From: Oscillospiraceae bacterium
Lineage (GTDB): Bacteria; Bacillota; Clostridia; Oscillospirales; Acutalibacteraceae
Assembly: GCA_031267335.1 (NCBI GenBank)
Contig: JAIRZH010000068.1
Location: forward strand, 1 to 8,277
Length of the DNA: 8,277 nucleotides
Reading direction: 5' to 3'
The position numbers and the translations under genes are program-made. The notes beneath the pieces were generated by a model. The model had not been told where the DNA came from. It saw nothing but the letters and a program-made list of their open reading frames with translations, and ran no database searches. Each line of letters starts with the position of its first letter. The stretch's first letter is position 1. Positions 6,272-8,277 of the stretch are shown piece by piece.

Positions 6272-6754
6272 ATGACTAAAAAAGAAGAAATGTTTTGCCG
6301 TTATTTTGTTAATACTGGAAATATTGATCAAGCATCTGTGCTTTCAGGATTTAAAAATCACGATATTGCTCAAAAATTAATTTCTAAAATTGAAATATTG
6401 GAAAAAATTAAAAAGTTATACAAAGAAAAACAAGAAATTATGATGATAAAAACAAATATCGGTTATGAACATCTTGCTTTTGGCGGAATTAACGATGCAA
6501 TAAAATTAATATTTTCAGGGAATCCAAGCGTCGATGAACTTAACAAAATGGATTTTTTTAATGTTTCTGAAATTAGACGCCCACGGGAAGGTGCTATAGA
6601 AATTAAATTTTTCGATAGACTTAAAGCACTCGAAAAACTAGAAAACGTTAATCTTAATTTCGAAAATAAAGAATTACCTTTTTATCAAGCACTTGCCGAT
6701 GGCATTAAAAATTTCGAAAATTCTGGTTCGCAGCAGCAATTTGGTGATGATTAA
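6272..6754 (+). CDS. terS: phage terminase small subunit
   Basis: The small subunit recognises packaging sites on phage DNA and delivers them to the large subunit. The 160-residue product starts with a pattern common to Gram-positive phage small terminases: KKEEMFCRYFVNTGNIDQA (about 3-21), then SGF, forming a helix-turn-helix DNA-binding region (about 17-40). A lysine/glutamate-rich helix follows (about 40-60). The C-terminal FFDRLKALEKL (113-123) is a motif typical of this family and sits before a flexible tail. ATG 6272 has a full-strength AGGAGGT (6258-6264) seven bases upstream. The neighbouring terL begins at the base after the stop codon, which strongly supports the assignment. The gene looks intact. 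Confidence 0.85.
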   Translation: MTKKEEMFCRYFVNTGNIDQASVLSGFKNHDIAQKLISKIEILEKIKKLYKEKQEIMMIKTNIGYEHLAFGGINDAIKLIFSGNPSVDELNKMDFFNVSEIRRPREGAIEIKFFDRLKALEKLENVNLNFENKELPFYQALADGIKNFENSGSQQQFGDD

Positions 6755-7993
6755 TTGCAAATTAAAACATTTTCTGCAAAACAAATTTTTGTTTTAACTT
6801 GGTGGTATTCATATAAAAATGATGCAATCATCTGTGATGGCGCCATACGAAGTGGGAAAACTTTTTGTCTTGCGATTTCTTTTATACTTTGGGCATTTTA
6901 TGAGTTTAATTTTCAATCTTTTGCATTATGTGGGAAAACTATAAAATCTTTAAAAAGGAACGTTTTGGCTCCAATTTTACCAGTCTTAACCGAAATAGGT
7001 TTTAAATATGAATACAAACTTTCAGAAAATATTCTTAAAATTTATTATGGAAATAAAACTAATTATTTTTATATTTTTGGCGGAAAAGACGAATCATCTG
7101 CAAGTTTAATTCAAGGTATGACGCTTTCTGGAGCTTTATTCGATGAAGTTGTTTTAATGCCAGAAAGTTTTGTTCAGCAAGCTTTAGCAAGATGCTCGGT
7201 TGCTGGCGCGAAATTTTGGTTTAATTGTAATCCGGATAATCCATCGCATTGGTTTTATCGCGATTGGATATTAAAAAAAGAAGAACGAAACATAATTTTA
7301 GTAAAATTTTACCTTGAAGACAATCCATCGCTTTCGCGTGATATAATTCTGAAATATCATCGAATTTACAGTGGGAGTTTTTATGAACGTTTTATTCAAG
7401 GCAAATGGTGCTCTTGCCAAGGGTTAATATATCCATTTGCACAGAATTTATTTTTCCCGAGAGAAAAATTATTTGGTGAAGAATTTTCTGACTTTGCACT
7501 TTCATGTGATTATGGAATAATTAACCCGTTTTCATGTGGGCTTTGGGGTAAATTAAATAAAATTTGGTATAGAATCGATGAATATTATTATGATTCAAAA
7601 ATCGAAGGTGAATCCAGAACCGATGAAGAACATTTTAGAGCAATAGAAAAATTAATAGGTAACAAAACAATAAGTTTTATAGCAATCGACCCAAGCGCAG
7701 CAGGATTTATAACACTTCTACGAAAACGAAATTTTAAAGTTTTTCCAGCAAAAAATAATGTTCTAGAAGGCATAAACAACGTAGCGCAAGCTTTGAAACT
7801 TGGCAAAATAAAAATTTGTAATAATTGTAAAGACGCTATGCGCGAATTTTCAATTTACAAATGGCAAAACTCAATTCGTGACTTTCCTACTAAAGAAAAT
7901 GACCATGCCATGGACGATATAAGATATTTTATAATGGAATTAGAAAACAATTTTAAAGAAAATGCTTTTTTTGTTACAGCGGCCATGAGATAA
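6755..7993 (+). CDS. terL: phage terminase large subunit, PBSX type
   Basis: This is the DNA-packaging motor ATPase and nuclease that cuts concatemers and pumps DNA into the prohead. The 412-residue product has Walker A GAIRSGKT (29-36), the Walker B region ALFDE (127-131) with the catalytic acid, and a coupling region around NCNPDNPSHWF (157-167). The RNase H-like nuclease domain has acidic residues in CDYG (D252), AIDPSAAG (D312) and HAMDDIRY (D387/D388). Length and motif order match complete PBSX-family large terminases. The start is TTG 6755, immediately after the terS stop; GGTGA (6743-6747) is a weak ribosome site, and translational coupling to terS is likely. ATG 6748 is out of frame. 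All catalytic residues are present, so the protein appears functional. No portal gene follows within the window, which is unusual for an intact prophage. Confidence 0.93.
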   Translation: MQIKTFSAKQIFVLTWWYSYKNDAIICDGAIRSGKTFCLAISFILWAFYEFNFQSFALCGKTIKSLKRNVLAPILPVLTEIGFKYEYKLSENILKIYYGNKTNYFYIFGGKDESSASLIQGMTLSGALFDEVVLMPESFVQQALARCSVAGAKFWFNCNPDNPSHWFYRDWILKKEERNIILVKFYLEDNPSLSRDIILKYHRIYSGSFYERFIQGKWCSCQGLIYPFAQNLFFPREKLFGEEFSDFALSCDYGIINPFSCGLWGKLNKIWYRIDEYYYDSKIEGESRTDEEHFRAIEKLIGNKTISFIAIDPSAAGFITLLRKRNFKVFPAKNNVLEGINNVAQALKLGKIKICNNCKDAMREFSIYKWQNSIRDFPTKENDHAMDDIRYFIMELENNFKENAFFVTAAMR

Positions 7994-8015
7994 TTTTTAT
8001 ACAAAATTTGCTAAC

Positions 8016-8043
8016 ACTTAGAGCCTGTCTAATATTTCTAAGT
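8016..8043. repeat. inverted repeat after terL enclosing a GCCTGTCTAA string
   Basis: ACTTAGA (8016-8022) pairs with TCTAAGT (8037-8043), seven perfect pairs with a 14-base loop. The loop carries CCTGTCTA (8024-8031), the exact inverted copy of TAGACAGG at 5476-5483. It lies 23 bases after the terL stop but lacks a T-run, so a terminator role is doubtful. Confidence 0.35.
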
Positions 8044-8063
8044 AGTACAGATTTGCGATTTTC

Positions 8064-8130
8064 AGGTAAGCTTAAGTTCTTTTCAAAGCTTTACTTTTTG
8101 TACCCATTTCTAGAAACGGGTACTCCCAAA
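8064..8130. repeat. palindromic repeat, copy 1
   Basis: This copy starts with a 26-base block (8064-8089) identical to 8160-8185. It then carries a long hairpin: TTACTTTTTG (8091-8100) pairs with CAAAAAGTAA (8127-8136), and inside it GTACCC (8100-8105) pairs with GGGTAC (8118-8123) around TTTCTAGAAA, with one A-C mismatch. Four unpaired bases (CTCC) separate the two stems on the 3' side. It looks like a dispersed palindromic element rather than a terminator. Confidence 0.8.
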
Positions 8131-8159
8131 AAGTAACTAATTTTATGTCTGTTACATCT

Positions 8160-8233
8160 AGGTAAGCTTAAGTTCTTTTCAAAGCCTTATTATTTGTACC
8201 CATTTCTTTAGAAAAGAAACGGGTACTCCCAAA
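8160..8233. repeat. palindromic repeat, copy 2
   Basis: This copy begins 96 bases after copy 1. Outside the hairpin tip it differs at three positions, and the tip is seven bases longer. GTACCC (8196-8201) pairs with GGGTAC (8221-8226) and TTTCTT (8203-8208) with AAGAAA (8214-8219), keeping the same A-C mismatch. The outer stem of copy 1 is lost here. The longer tip is still self-complementary, which suggests that the hairpin itself is maintained or copied. Confidence 0.8.
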
Positions 8234-8277
8234 GAAACAGCGGCTTACGGTGGCTCGTTGCACTTCGCCAAGGCGCC

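Noticed and set aside
7588..7806. 72-codon reverse-strand frame inside terL
   Set aside because: It lies opposite the terL nuclease domain, including the D312 motif; a shadow frame.
8091..8136. Rho-independent terminator of terL
   Set aside because: The hairpin is long but no T-run follows on the plus strand, and the same element recurs 96 bases later, so a repeat is the better explanation.
8064..8233. CRISPR array
   Set aside because: There are only two copies, they are long and palindromic, the gap is not spacer-like in arrangement, and no cas gene is visible.

Overview
The window is strongly AT-rich, with Shine-Dalgarno sites in front of nearly every gene, two or more TTG starts and the standard genetic code (TGA, TAA and TAG all act as stops). 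A MurE with a Gram-positive style central motif and a PBSX-type terminase point to a low-GC Bacillota chromosome, probably clostridial. This is inference from protein character; nothing in the window gives a species. The large share of gene-poor sequence (about 4763-5428, 5784-6271 and 7994-8277) and the possible transposase remnant fit a genome with mobile elements and decay.

Left part (1-4762): an open-ended reading frame tail, possibly the C-terminus of an IS1-type transposase (3-104), is followed by a very good sigma-A type promoter (190-217). It drives murE (264-1706), murF (1710-3107) and an extracellular solute-binding protein of the oligopeptide family (3155-4762). The three genes are tightly spaced, point the same way and are probably one operon. 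MurE and MurF add the third amino acid and D-Ala-D-Ala to the peptidoglycan stem peptide. The binding protein may feed peptides, possibly muropeptides, to an ABC importer whose other genes are not here. It has a membrane-anchor segment but no visible lipobox.

Middle part (4763-6271): mostly non-coding, AT-rich sequence with a weak terminator, scattered short inverted repeats and possible vestigial insertion-sequence ends. It holds one convincing reverse-strand gene (5499-5783), a 94-residue small protein whose first 16 residues look like a double-glycine leader of a bacteriocin or other secreted peptide. A possible 29-residue membrane peptide (5429-5518) runs into its 3' end from the other strand.

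Right part (6272-8277): adjacent phage terminase small and large subunit genes (terS-terL) form a DNA-packaging module. No portal gene follows. Instead there are 284 bases with two copies of a palindromic repeat and a GC-richer end at the window edge. The prophage is therefore either a remnant, a rearranged element, or continues beyond the window.

The most interesting item is the double-glycine peptide gene beside the lone packaging module. Next are the tandem palindromic repeats and the murE-murF-binding protein arrangement.
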